NCBI GenBank assembly: GCA_024809215.1
Contig: JANUBW010000001.1
Span: 248,001-312,000 of the forward strand
DNA: 64,000 nt
DNA from: Niastella sp. OAS944
GTDB lineage: Bacteria > Bacteroidota > Bacteroidia > Chitinophagales > Chitinophagaceae
Direction of reading: 5' to 3'
Shown in pieces: positions 42,589 through 51,247 of this stretch. Position 1 is the stretch's first letter. Each line of letters begins with the position of its first letter. The notes below the pieces were generated by a model. The model had not been told where the DNA came from, searched no databases, and saw only the letters and a program-made list of their open reading frames with translations. Made by a program: the position numbers and the translations under genes.

Positions 42589-42860
42589 TTGGTGAATGGT
42601 CAGTGGTGAGTGGGTTCGCTCATTTTAAAATTTCCAAACAATCGCGGGGTTCGCTAATTAAGGGCTTTTCAACAGTAGCGGGCTCTAACAACTCACCGTT
42701 CACGATTCACGATTAAAGGTCTGATGCCAACAATCGGAGAGCTGCAATAAAACTTTCACGTTTCACGTTTGCCGTTTCACGATTCACGACACTAGCATAG
42801 TTCTTGCACAGTATCAAAGGAATAGCAACCAACAGATGATTAAAAAATAATCTATATCCA
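42589..42860. repeat. Word-repeat mosaic between secG and mltG
   Basis: GGTGAATGGTCAGTGGTGAGTGGGTTCGCTC opens it in pieces (42592-42620). GTTCACGATTCACGATT lies at about 42699-42715 and TTTCACGTTTCACGTTTGCC with CGTTTCACGATTCACG at 42760-42788. No gene is supported. Confidence 0.75.
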
Positions 42861-43907
42861 ATGTTCAGAAAACTGGTAATAAGCGTTCTGATTATAGCAG
42901 TGCTGGCAGGCACAATAGCCGGCTGGCAGTTCTTTACTTCCAACACCGCATTCTCCGAAAAATCGAAATATTTATATATACGAACCGGCCATGCCACCTG
43001 GCCCGAGGTAATGAAAACCTTGCGCGATAGTAATCTTATAAACAGTCCGGCCGCGTTCGACCTGTTAGCCACCAAACTCGAGGTCCCCCAAAAGCTGAAA
43101 GCAGGGCGGTATGAATTGAAAAAAGGCATGAGCCTCATGGATATTGCCCGCATGTTACGCAACGGCCGGCAGGCACCGGTGAAACTCATCATCACCAAGT
43201 TTCGTACAAAAGAGCAGCTGGCGGGTTTCCTGGGCCGTAAAATGGAAATTGATTCTGCCGATGTAGTGGCTTATTACACCGATTCATTACAGCCTTACGG
43301 TTTCGATTCGAACACGGTAATGGCCATGTTATATCCCAACACCTATTCATACTTCTGGAACGCTTCTGTAGGCGATGTTTTTGAAAAATTCCGAACAGAA
43401 TATAAAAGGGTATGGACCGACGAGCGGCGCAACCAGGCGCGTAAACTGGGACTTACACCCATACAGGCCTATACGCTGGCCTCTATTGTTGAAGAAGAAA
43501 CACAAAACCTCGAAGAAAAAGATACCATTGCCAGCGTTTACCTCAACCGCCTGAACAAGGGTATGCGATTACAGGCCGACCCTACCATAAAATTTGCGAT
43601 GAAGGATTTTACCCTCAAACGTATTTACCTGAAATACCTGCAGGTAGAATCGCCTTACAATACGTACATGAACAAAGGTTTGCCCCCCGGCCCTATTTGC
43701 ACACCTTCACTGCAAACATTAGATGCAGTTTTACAACAACCACAAACGAATTATCTTTATTTTGTAGCGAAAAGCGATTTTTCGGGCCGGCATGTTTATA
43801 CCGAAACGTATGACCAGCACCTGAAGGTTGCCAAGGAATTTCAGCAGGCATTGGATATTGAACAACAGAAAAGAGCGGCATTAGACAGCGCAGCAAACCT
43901 TAAATGA
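42861..43907 (+). CDS. mltG: Endolytic murein transglycosylase MltG
   Basis: The 348-residue product has an N-terminal membrane anchor (about 5-25), a LysM-like region (W-P-E-V-M-K-T-L-R-D-S-N-L-I, then L-K-A-G-R-Y-E-L-K-K-G-M-S at about 75-90) and the YceG catalytic domain with the conserved A-S-I-V-E-E-E-T (catalytic Glu near 215), R-L-Q-A-D-P-T-I, S-P-Y-N-T-Y and L-P-P-G-P-I-C-T-P-S. It cuts nascent glycan strands at the membrane and so limits their length. It overlaps the next gene by four bases (ATGA). Confidence 0.96.
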   Translation: MFRKLVISVLIIAVLAGTIAGWQFFTSNTAFSEKSKYLYIRTGHATWPEVMKTLRDSNLINSPAAFDLLATKLEVPQKLKAGRYELKKGMSLMDIARMLRNGRQAPVKLIITKFRTKEQLAGFLGRKMEIDSADVVAYYTDSLQPYGFDSNTVMAMLYPNTYSYFWNASVGDVFEKFRTEYKRVWTDERRNQARKLGLTPIQAYTLASIVEEETQNLEEKDTIASVYLNRLNKGMRLQADPTIKFAMKDFTLKRIYLKYLQVESPYNTYMNKGLPPGPICTPSLQTLDAVLQQPQTNYLYFVAKSDFSGRHVYTETYDQHLKVAKEFQQALDIEQQKRAALDSAANLK

Positions 43908-44884
43908 ACGTAGAACGCATAATATCAAACTCCCCCCCTGTTCGCTTTTTATCGGAAAAAAGCAAGAAGATAGTACTGCCCGGTTTCGAGGGTGTACCCT
44001 TGTTTGATGTAATTATGTTCTTTAAAGAACAGGTTAGGCGTGTAGGACTTACCGAAAGGGCTTCGGCCATTTCGTATAACTTTATCATGTCCATTCCCCC
44101 CTCCTGTTTATTTCTTTTTACATTGATACCGCAATTGCCGTTCGTTCGCCGCCGGCAGGTGAAACTGCAATTGCATACATTGATACGCGATATGATCCCC
44201 GCAGATACTTATAACAAAGGGATCATCAGTTTTGTAGACAGCTTTTTTAAAGACAATCATACCGCGCTGCTTTCATTCGGCTTTTTATTACTTATCTTTT
44301 TCGCATCCAATGGCATGATGGGGCTTATGCGCTCTTTTAATAAGAACTATATAGGCTTTGAAAAAAGAACCGGGTTAAAAACCCGCCTGGTGGCCATTAA
44401 GCTCACAATCATCAATATGAGTTTAATACTGGGTTGTTTGATATTACTGATGTTACAAAGCGCTGTATTGAAACTGTTGGGTATTAAAAGTGTGTTTGTA
44501 TTGAATGTTATTGGTGTGTTCAGATGGGTCTTTCTTGTAAGCCTTATATTTTACGCCATCGCTTTTATTTATAAATATGCACCGGCCATACAAAAAAGAT
44601 GGAAGCTTGCATCGCCGGGCTCCATTCTAGCCACATTCCTGAGCATTCTTACCACATTGGGCTTTTCTATCTTTGTAAACAACTTTGGCAAGTACAACGC
44701 CTTATATGGCTCTATTGGTACCATTATCGTATTGATGATCATTATATACATCAATTCTCTTGTATTGCTTATTGGGTACGAGCTGAATGTAAGCATACAT
44801 TCCATTAAGGCCATGGCCGAAGAACGGCAGAAACAGGTGCATGGTAATACAAGCGATGATCTAATTTTTCATGACCGCGTTTAA
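43904..44884 (+). CDS. YihY/BrkB-family inner-membrane protein
   Basis: The 326-residue product has about six membrane helices (for example 60-80, 120-145, 165-190, 200-220, 240-262, 270-295). Family pieces include A-S-A-I-S-Y-N-F-I-M-S-I-P-P, A-S-N-G-M-M-G-L-M-R-S-F-N and L-A-S-P-G-S-I-L-A-T-F. The family was formerly annotated as ribonuclease BN, which is wrong for this fold; its transport or lipid-related role is unsettled. The ATGA overlap with mltG indicates translational coupling. Confidence 0.92.
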   Translation: MNVERIISNSPPVRFLSEKSKKIVLPGFEGVPLFDVIMFFKEQVRRVGLTERASAISYNFIMSIPPSCLFLFTLIPQLPFVRRRQVKLQLHTLIRDMIPADTYNKGIISFVDSFFKDNHTALLSFGFLLLIFFASNGMMGLMRSFNKNYIGFEKRTGLKTRLVAIKLTIINMSLILGCLILLMLQSAVLKLLGIKSVFVLNVIGVFRWVFLVSLIFYAIAFIYKYAPAIQKRWKLASPGSILATFLSILTTLGFSIFVNNFGKYNALYGSIGTIIVLMIIIYINSLVLLIGYELNVSIHSIKAMAEERQKQVHGNTSDDLIFHDRV

Positions 44885-45096
44885 TGTAACAAACCCGCAC
44901 ATATTATAATAATTTCCTTTTTAATGAAATTTTAAAACCACCTGACATAAAAGTGCTAGGTAAAACCAGCATTTTTTAGTAAACTTTGCATAGCTGTTTA
45001 TCTTACCGATCTGCTACAATGAAAGCTGCGATTTTGAACTCGTGAAGCGTAACAATTCCCCCGACCCTGTTTATAACAACAAATAAAAAATGTCAG

Positions 45097-45702
45097 ATGA
45101 AAAAAACTATGTTCAGCTTATTGCTGTTGCCCGCAGTGGTTCTTTTCTCTTTTGCTATGGAAGACCCATTACCATTGGGAGCAAGTGTACCGAAAGCAGA
45201 CAATAAGTTAAAAGATATTTCCGGCAAAGAAGTAACCCTAAAGGAGGCAATGAAAGAGAACGGTTTGCTGGTAATGTTTAGTTGTAATACCTGCCCTGTG
45301 GTCATTAACAATCAGGCCCGCACTAAAGAGATCTGTCAGTATGCGGCACAACAAAACATTGGTGTAGTTTTATTGAATTCAAATGAAGCTAACCGTAAAA
45401 GCTCCGAATCGTTAAGTAACATGCAGGATTATGGCCAGGGACAAGGTTACAAATGGTTTTATGCAGTGGATAAGAACAATGAGCTGGCCGATGCATTTGG
45501 CGCCTCCCGTACGCCTGAATGTTTTCTGTTCGATAAAAATGGAAAACTCATTTATCATGGCGCTATTGATGATAGCCCTTCCGATGCTGCAAGTGTAAAA
45601 CGTATTCATTTAAAAGAAGCAATCAATGAAGCAGTAGCCGGAAAAGAAGTTTCAGTTAAACAATCAAAATCGGTTGGTTGTAGTATTAAGCGGATTTCAT
45701 AA
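45097..45702 (+). CDS. Periplasmic redoxin/thioredoxin-fold protein (C-N-T-C)
   Basis: The 201-residue product has a signal peptide (about 1-20), then V-M-F-S-C-N-T-C-P-V-V-I with a CxxC redox pair near residues 65-68, and T-P-E-C-F-L-F-D-K-N-G-K-L-I-Y-H-G-A-I-D-D as in the redoxin/AhpC-TSA family. A further Cys lies near the C-terminus (S-V-G-C-S-I-K-R). It probably transfers thiol redox equivalents in the periplasm. It is monocistronic, with a terminator 30 bp downstream. Confidence 0.85.
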   Translation: MKKTMFSLLLLPAVVLFSFAMEDPLPLGASVPKADNKLKDISGKEVTLKEAMKENGLLVMFSCNTCPVVINNQARTKEICQYAAQQNIGVVLLNSNEANRKSSESLSNMQDYGQGQGYKWFYAVDKNNELADAFGASRTPECFLFDKNGKLIYHGAIDDSPSDAASVKRIHLKEAINEAVAGKEVSVKQSKSVGCSIKRIS

Positions 45703-45733
45703 CACCAATAAGTCCCGTTTTTAAAATCTGTAC

Positions 45734-45772
45734 AATCCCCTGTTCCGGCTGAGCCGGTATGGGGGATTTTCA
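45734..45772 (+). terminator. Terminator of the redoxin gene
   Basis: The outer stem AATCCCC / GGGGATT (45734-45740 / 45762-45768) encloses an inner CCGGCT-GA-GCCGG stem, with a TTTTC tail. Confidence 0.7.
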
Positions 45773-45911
45773 TTTTAATGTTGCCAACTATATACAACAC
45801 CATGCATGTTGACATTACTCCCCACACATACAAAAATAATTGGTGATACAGTAAGGGCATAATTAATGCTGCTATATGAGAGCTTATAAAAACACCAAAA
45901 ATAAATTTCTC

Positions 45912-46532
45912 ATGAAAGCAACAACAATTTTTTCATCAATTGCAGTATGCGCAATGTTTTCAATGTTTGCCTGTCAAAGCCCTTCATCAACAGATACCAC
46001 TGCCGATTCAACAGGAGCTATCAGACAAGAGCCCGATACCCGTATGGATCGCGATAATAATATGAACACAGCTGATTCGGCCCGCGGTGCACAGGGAATG
46101 GTTGATGATAAAACCCACACCTTTATGAACGATGCGGCAGAGGCTGGTATGGCTGAAGTTGAAATAGCCAAGCTGGCAAAAGACAGGGCATTGAACCCAC
46201 GGGTAAAGAACTTTGCAGAAATGATGATCAAAGATCATACTGCTGCCAATAACGATCTTATGACCGTTGCCCGCGGAAAGAATGTAACATTACCTTCTAC
46301 TTTAGGTAAACATCAGGAACATTTAGAAGACCTGAGTAAGAAGAATGGAGCCGAGTTTGATAAAGCTTACATGAAAGCAATGGTAAATGGACATGAAGAT
46401 GTGGTAAAAGAATTTGAAAAATGTTCACAGAATGGTACCGACCCCGATGTGAAAACATTTGCAGCGCAAAAACTGCCTACATTAAGAATGCATCTTGATT
46501 CAGCAAAAGCGATCAATAAAGCGTTGAAATAA
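45912..46532 (+). CDS. DUF4142 lipoprotein
   Basis: The frame is open from 45876, but the ATG at 45912 (MKATTIFSSIAVC) gives a lipoprotein signal with Cys in M-F-A-C near residue 21. The 206-residue product has a polar Ser/Thr/Asp linker, then the ferritin-like helical DUF4142 domain: F-M-N-D-A-A-E-A-G-M-A-E-V-E-I-A-K-L-A, F-A-E-M-M-I-K-D-H-T-A-A-N and a final L-P-T-L-R-M-H-L-D-S-A. These proteins are envelope-located, common in Bacteroidota and linked to stress survival, without a known reaction. Confidence 0.88.
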   Translation: MKATTIFSSIAVCAMFSMFACQSPSSTDTTADSTGAIRQEPDTRMDRDNNMNTADSARGAQGMVDDKTHTFMNDAAEAGMAEVEIAKLAKDRALNPRVKNFAEMMIKDHTAANNDLMTVARGKNVTLPSTLGKHQEHLEDLSKKNGAEFDKAYMKAMVNGHEDVVKEFEKCSQNGTDPDVKTFAAQKLPTLRMHLDSAKAINKALK

Positions 46533-46540
46533 GTTAACGA

Positions 46541-46578
46541 GTTAACAGGTTAACAAGTTTACAAGTTAGCCTGTTAAC
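46541..46578. terminator. Hairpin made of GTTAAC words between convergent genes
   Basis: GTTAACAGG (46541-46549) pairs with CCTGTTAAC (46570-46578), enclosing more GTTAAC/AAGTTTACAAG words. The array begins at the DUF4142 stop codon and ends at the stop codon of the TlpA-like gene. Confidence 0.5.
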
Positions 46579-47064
46579 TTACTTTAGTAATCCTACAAGC
46601 TTTTTCACTTCTAATTCAATCTGTCTATCCGTTAACGGGCGGCCAAAGAACTTCCTGTAACCTGTTTTGGGATTTATAAACAAAGTAGATGGCAGGGTGC
46701 CATCCCACTTGGGATCTATTTTGGGACAAAAATAATCGGCATTGGTTTCGTTCAGCCAAAAGAACGTAGCATTAAATTTCTTCTTCTTTATTTGCTCCTG
46801 TATTTTATTAGGATAGCTCGAAGCAAAGTCGAGGCTCACCAACAGCAACTCCACTTTTTGATCGCTGTACTTCTTCACCGTTTCCATAAAGTAAGGAATT
46901 TCTTCAATACAGGGCGCGCACCAGGTTGCCCAGCAATTCAACACAATGGGATGATCGCTGTTCTTTACATACTCTTCTACTTCGGTAATTTTTACTTTCC
47001 TGATGGGTTGACTGAATGTAGTTGATGTAGACAATAAGTATCCTATAAAAAGTATATACTTCAT
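46579..47064 (-). CDS. TlpA-like periplasmic thioredoxin
   Basis: The 161-residue product has a signal peptide (about 1-18, ending T-F-S-Q), then N-C-W-A-T-W-C-A-P-C-I-E-E-I-P with the WCxxC active site near residues 48-52 and a cis-Pro in T-L-P-S-T-L-F-I-N. It is a compact TlpA/ResA-type domain, probably a reductant for periplasmic disulfides or cytochrome c maturation. It is convergent with the DUF4142 gene. Confidence 0.92.
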   Translation of the reverse strand: MKYILFIGYLLSTSTTFSQPIRKVKITEVEEYVKNSDHPIVLNCWATWCAPCIEEIPYFMETVKKYSDQKVELLLVSLDFASSYPNKIQEQIKKKKFNATFFWLNETNADYFCPKIDPKWDGTLPSTLFINPKTGYRKFFGRPLTDRQIELEVKKLVGLLK

Positions 47065-47079
47065 TTAAACTTTGTTTAA

Positions 47080-47246
47080 TCGTGAAACGGCAAACCTGAA
47101 ACGTGAAATACGGCTGCAAGCTGCAACCCCTAAGCATTAAACCCAATCCCCTTCCCAAAAGCCTAAGGCCAAATTTAATTGCGAGCCACAGAACTATGAA
47201 CTGTGAACTGCGAACTAAGAACTGAACAACTGAATAACTGAATAAC
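47080..47246. repeat. Word-repeat mosaic between tlpA-like and trmH genes
   Basis: It carries CGTGAAACGG and AACGTGAAATACGG-CTGCAAGCTGCAA words (47081-47125, close to 18600-18635), then GAACTATGAACTGTGAAC, GCGAACTAAGAACTGAAC and TGAATAACTGAATAAC words (47190-47245). It is too short for a gene. Confidence 0.7.
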
Positions 47247-47852
47247 TTACGAACTGGCTTCCTCTTCCTCAAACCCCCACTTACCCAACAACTCATTCAA
47301 CTGATGATCGGGTAAATGACAGGCATCATAATGCCCCGCCAGTTTCTTTTGACGCTGTGCTTCATACAGGGTAACTGCACAGGCAACGGAAATGTTCAGC
47401 GATTTTATTATACCTACCTGGGGAATAATAAAATTACCATCGGCCATGGCGCGTATCTCTTCACTCACTCCTGAGTGTTCGTTACCAAATACCAGGGCTA
47501 TGCGGCTGGTAAAATCAATATCGTATAAATTAACGGCATCGCTGCTAAGGTGGGTAGTTAAAATCCTGTCATATTTCTGCCGTAAGGCGCTAAAACAGGC
47601 CTCGGCATCGGTAAACTGGTAAACCGACAGCCATTTGGCAGCGCTGCTGCTGCTTCTGGCGCCAAATTTCTTATGCCTGGGTATCTTTGTGTTCAAAACA
47701 TACACTTCCTGTACACCAACAGCATCACACGTGCGCATGACTGCTGAAATATTATGCGGGTCAAAAACATTCTCCAGCACTACCGTTAAATCACTTTGCC
47801 GCTTATTTAATACAGCCAGCAGGCGGGCACGTCTTTCTGGGGTCATTTTCAA
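47247..47852 (-). CDS. trmH: TrmH-like tRNA 2'-O-ribose methyltransferase (SPOUT)
   Basis: The 201-residue product opens like E. coli TrmH: M-T-P-E-R-R-A-R-L-L-A-V-L-N-K-R-Q-S-D-L-T-V-V-L-E-N-V. The SPOUT motifs follow: P-H-N-I-S-A-V-M-R-T-C-D-A-V-G (motif 1), A-L-V-F-G-N-E-H-S-G-V-S (motif 2) and I-K-S-L-N-I-S-V-A-C-A-V-T-L (motif 3), which together form the trefoil-knot SAM site. It most likely methylates G18 of tRNAs. The specificity is inferred from similarity, and another 2'-O target is possible. Confidence 0.9.
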   Translation of the reverse strand: MKMTPERRARLLAVLNKRQSDLTVVLENVFDPHNISAVMRTCDAVGVQEVYVLNTKIPRHKKFGARSSSSAAKWLSVYQFTDAEACFSALRQKYDRILTTHLSSDAVNLYDIDFTSRIALVFGNEHSGVSEEIRAMADGNFIIPQVGIIKSLNISVACAVTLYEAQRQKKLAGHYDACHLPDHQLNELLGKWGFEEEEASS

Positions 47853-47974
47853 ATAAATTAATATATTTAACCGTAAACTTAACCAGTGTAATTATTAACA
47901 AAAACTGTATTTAGAGAATTAAATTACTTAAACTATCTTCACACCGCAGATAATTGCAAGTAAACCAATTACCT

Positions 47975-50900
47975 ATGCTCAAAAAAATCGCCAAGATCAC
48001 TGGCATTTCCCTGGCCGTCATACTTCTAATACTGTTTGTGGCCCCCTTCATTTTCAAAGGCAAGATCATTTCTATTGCCAAAGAACAGATCAACAAGAAC
48101 ATAAACGCACGGGTCGACTTTAAAGACCTCAGCCTCTCCTTCTTCAGGCATTTCCCCAGAGTATCTGTGGCGCTTGAAGAGTTACAGGTAGTAGGTACCG
48201 ATGTATTTGCCAAAGATACCCTTATCAGCGCCAAAGAAATTGATGTGGCGGTGAACCTGTTCAGCGTAATCGGCGGCAAGAATATGAAAATTTATTCGGT
48301 TAATATCAATGAACCGCGTATTCATGTCATAGTTAACAAAGATGGAAAAGCAAACTATGATATTGCCAAACCCGATACTGCTGCTGCAACACCCGCCGAT
48401 ACCGCAGCGGCATCGCCCTTTCAAATGAACCTGCAGCATTATGCCATCAACAATGCGTACATTTCCTACGACGATGCTACCATGGGCATGAGCACCGAAC
48501 TGGTAAACTTTACGCACGAAGGCAGTGGTGATTTCACCTCAGACCTGTTCACGCTTAAAACAAATACCACTGCCGATGCCATTACATTCAATTATGGCGG
48601 CATCCCCTACCTCAATAAAACCAAAACCAGCATCGACCTGGATGTGGAAGTAGATGCTAAGAATAGCAAATACACCTGGAAGACCGATGAAATAGCGCTG
48701 AACGATCTAAAACTCGCAACATCGGGCTTTTTTCAACTGGTGAACGACAGCACCTACAATATGGATATCGCCTTTAATGCGCCCTCATCTGACTTTAAAA
48801 GCATTCTGTCGCTAATACCTGCGGTATACGCACAGGACTTTGAAAAAATAAAAACGAGCGGCAAAGCACATCTCAAGGGTATGGCAAAAGGCACCATGAC
48901 CAATACGAAAATGCCCGCTTACAATATTGCGCTGGAAATTGAAAATGGGTTCTTTCAATATCCCGATCTTCCAAAGCCTGTGAAGAACGTAAACATACAG
49001 ATGACGGTAGATAATCCCGATGGAGCACCCGATAACCTCGCTATAAACATTCTCAAAGGTCATATTGAGTTTGGCAACGATCCGTTCGATTTTAATGTGC
49101 AGTTCCAAAATCCAATGACCACGCAGTACATCAATGCCGCCCTTAAAGGCAGGCTCGATCTGGCCGGCATTACCCAGTTTGTAAAACTGCCCGATACCAA
49201 GCTGGCAGGCACCGTTGATGCCGATGTGCAGGCAAAAGGAAGCCTGGCCGTTGTACAAAAACAACAACCCGGCGACTTCACTGCCAAAGGTTATATCGAC
49301 ATCAATAAATTGTATTACTCGTCAAAAGACTTTCCTGCACCTATTCAAAACACCAGTGCAAGAATAAATTTTGAAAGTCCTGATGGCCTGGCCGATCACG
49401 CTGTGATCAATATTCCCGCAGCACACGCCGAAATTGGGAAAGATGTGGTTGACCTTACCCTGTTGCTTAAAACCCTGGCTTCGGACCCATACTTTGATGG
49501 TACGGCCAAAGGCAGCTTCAACTTAGGCAACGTAGCACAGTTCTATAAATTTGAACCCGGTACTTCACTGGCCGGTAATCTGGCAGCCAATGTATCGGTA
49601 AAAGGTAAAAAATCATCGATCGATAAAAGCCAGTACGATGCCATTCAAACTGCCGGTACCGTACAGGCTACTAACGTAAGCTATAAGTCGAAAGATTATC
49701 CCGATGGTGTTAACGTGAAAAATACTCAGCTCACTTTTAACCCTAAGAACGTAACGGTTAATGACATTACCGGTAACTTCCAGGGTATGAACTTTAACGC
49801 CAATGGTACATTCGATAACCTCATAGGTTATGCATTGAAAGATGAAACCCTGGCAGGTACGTTGAATGTGTCGGCCGATAAAGTAGACCTGAACAAATTA
49901 ATGGGCACTACTTCAGCCACTACCGGCAGCACACCGGCGCCGGCAACAAAAGATACTGTAGCGGTTAGCGGTAACGCGCCAGCCAGCGAACCATTTGCGG
50001 TTCCCAAAAACATAAACCTTACGCTCAATGCCAAAGCAGGCAGCGTTAAATACGATAAAGTTGATTACAATAACATCACCGGTACCCTGCAGGTGAAAGA
50101 TGAAACCGTTGGACTGAAAGATGTAAAAATGCAGGCGCTCGATGGTACCATTGCGCTGGGCGGCTCCTACTCTACCAAAGCAAGCAAAAAGAAACCCGAT
50201 ATTGCGCTTACCTATGACGTGCAGAACCTGGATATTCAAAAAACCTTCATGGCATTCAACACCGTTCAAAAGCTGATGCCTGTTGGCCAGTTCATTGCCG
50301 GTAAGCTCACTTCAAAGCTCACCCTCACCGGTAAGCTGGGCGAAACCATGATGCCCGACCTGAGCACTCTTACAGGTAGCGGATCAATGTTATTACTGGA
50401 AGGTGTACTGAACAAATTTGCTCCATTAGAAAAACTGGCCAGTGCACTCGATATCTCAAGCCTGAAACAAATAACATTGAAAGATGTAAAAAGCCATTTT
50501 GATGTGGCCGATGGAAAAGTGTTCATTAAACCCTTTAATGTGAAGGTGCAGGATGTTAATATGGAAATTGGTGGTAAACATGGGCTCGATCAGTCGTTAG
50601 ACTATGTAATAAACATGCAGGTGCCACGCGAAAAGCTGGGCAGCAAAGCCAATTCGTTAGTGAATAACCTGGTTACCCAGGCCAACAGCAAAGGCGTACC
50701 CGTTAAAGTAAGCGATGTTATTAGCTTTAAAGTGAATATGGGCGGAACCATCACCAACCCTTCGGTAAAAACCGATCTGAGTGGTGCGGGCAGCAGCCTG
50801 GCCGATGACATGAAAGACCAGGCCAAAGAACTGGTAGAAGCTAAAAAACAGGCAGCAAAAGATTCCCTGCTGGCGGTAAAAAACCAGGTAAAGGAAGAAG

Positions 50901-51052
50901 CAAAACAGGAGTTAAAGAATCAGATCGCTAAACAGATATTCGGTCAGAAGGACACTACATCTACGAAAGACAGTGTTAAAAGGGATGTGAAACAGGAAGC
51001 TGTAGATAAGGGCAAGAGCATAATTAAAGGCTTGTTTAATAAGAAAAATTAG
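47975..51052 (+). CDS. AsmA-family envelope protein
   Basis: The frame opens with TTG at 47954, but the ATG at 47975 (MLKKIAKITGIS) directly precedes the single membrane anchor and is preferred. The 1025-residue product shows the AsmA N-terminal pattern (helix at about 8-28, then F-R-H-F-P-R-V-S-V-A-L-E-E-L), a very long beta-rich periplasmic body with repeated V-D-V/Y-x-G-K-A strands, the AsmA C-terminal region (about 770-930) and a Lys/Glu-rich coiled tail (about 930-1025). AsmA-like proteins are thought to bridge the periplasm and move phospholipids to the outer membrane. It is monocistronic, with a word array and a strong terminator behind it. Confidence 0.92.
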   Translation: MLKKIAKITGISLAVILLILFVAPFIFKGKIISIAKEQINKNINARVDFKDLSLSFFRHFPRVSVALEELQVVGTDVFAKDTLISAKEIDVAVNLFSVIGGKNMKIYSVNINEPRIHVIVNKDGKANYDIAKPDTAAATPADTAAASPFQMNLQHYAINNAYISYDDATMGMSTELVNFTHEGSGDFTSDLFTLKTNTTADAITFNYGGIPYLNKTKTSIDLDVEVDAKNSKYTWKTDEIALNDLKLATSGFFQLVNDSTYNMDIAFNAPSSDFKSILSLIPAVYAQDFEKIKTSGKAHLKGMAKGTMTNTKMPAYNIALEIENGFFQYPDLPKPVKNVNIQMTVDNPDGAPDNLAINILKGHIEFGNDPFDFNVQFQNPMTTQYINAALKGRLDLAGITQFVKLPDTKLAGTVDADVQAKGSLAVVQKQQPGDFTAKGYIDINKLYYSSKDFPAPIQNTSARINFESPDGLADHAVINIPAAHAEIGKDVVDLTLLLKTLASDPYFDGTAKGSFNLGNVAQFYKFEPGTSLAGNLAANVSVKGKKSSIDKSQYDAIQTAGTVQATNVSYKSKDYPDGVNVKNTQLTFNPKNVTVNDITGNFQGMNFNANGTFDNLIGYALKDETLAGTLNVSADKVDLNKLMGTTSATTGSTPAPATKDTVAVSGNAPASEPFAVPKNINLTLNAKAGSVKYDKVDYNNITGTLQVKDETVGLKDVKMQALDGTIALGGSYSTKASKKKPDIALTYDVQNLDIQKTFMAFNTVQKLMPVGQFIAGKLTSKLTLTGKLGETMMPDLSTLTGSGSMLLLEGVLNKFAPLEKLASALDISSLKQITLKDVKSHFDVADGKVFIKPFNVKVQDVNMEIGGKHGLDQSLDYVINMQVPREKLGSKANSLVNNLVTQANSKGVPVKVSDVISFKVNMGGTITNPSVKTDLSGAGSSLADDMKDQAKELVEAKKQAAKDSLLAVKNQVKEEAKQELKNQIAKQIFGQKDTTSTKDSVKRDVKQEAVDKGKSIIKGLFNKKN

Positions 51053-51087
51053 CTAATGTGATAATTTGATAATGTGATAATGAAATA
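51051..51087 (+). repeat. Dispersed TAATGTGATAAT word repeat, copy 3
   Basis: It starts directly at the AsmA-gene stop codon and runs TAATGTGATAATTTGATAAT and TGTGATAATGAAATACA. The words match the 17098 copy when both are read in the direction of the preceding gene. Confidence 0.75.
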
Positions 51088-51088
51088 C

Positions 51089-51123
51089 AAAGAGGCTGCG
51101 TCTTAAGATGCAGCCTCTTTGCG
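51089..51123 (+). terminator. Terminator of the AsmA-family gene
   Basis: An 11-bp perfect stem, AAAGAGGCTGC / GCAGCCTCTTT (about 51089-51099 / 51110-51120), encloses the palindrome TCTTAAGA. Confidence 0.85.
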
Positions 51124-51202
51124 TTATTGGGGCTCCTCCGACCCGATCTCAGCTTTTCAATCCGCTGAAACGCAGAACTGTTCAAATTCAAGCCGTTTCC
51201 CC

Positions 51203-51210
51203 TATATTTG
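51203..51210 (+). promoter_or_regulatory. Promoter -7 box TATATTTG of hppA
   Basis: It matches TAnnTTTG exactly, 38 bp before the ATG at 51248. Transcription would start near 51217. Confidence 0.6.
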
Positions 51211-51247
51211 TTAACCTTAAAAATCTAGCGATTACGAAATCAAAACT

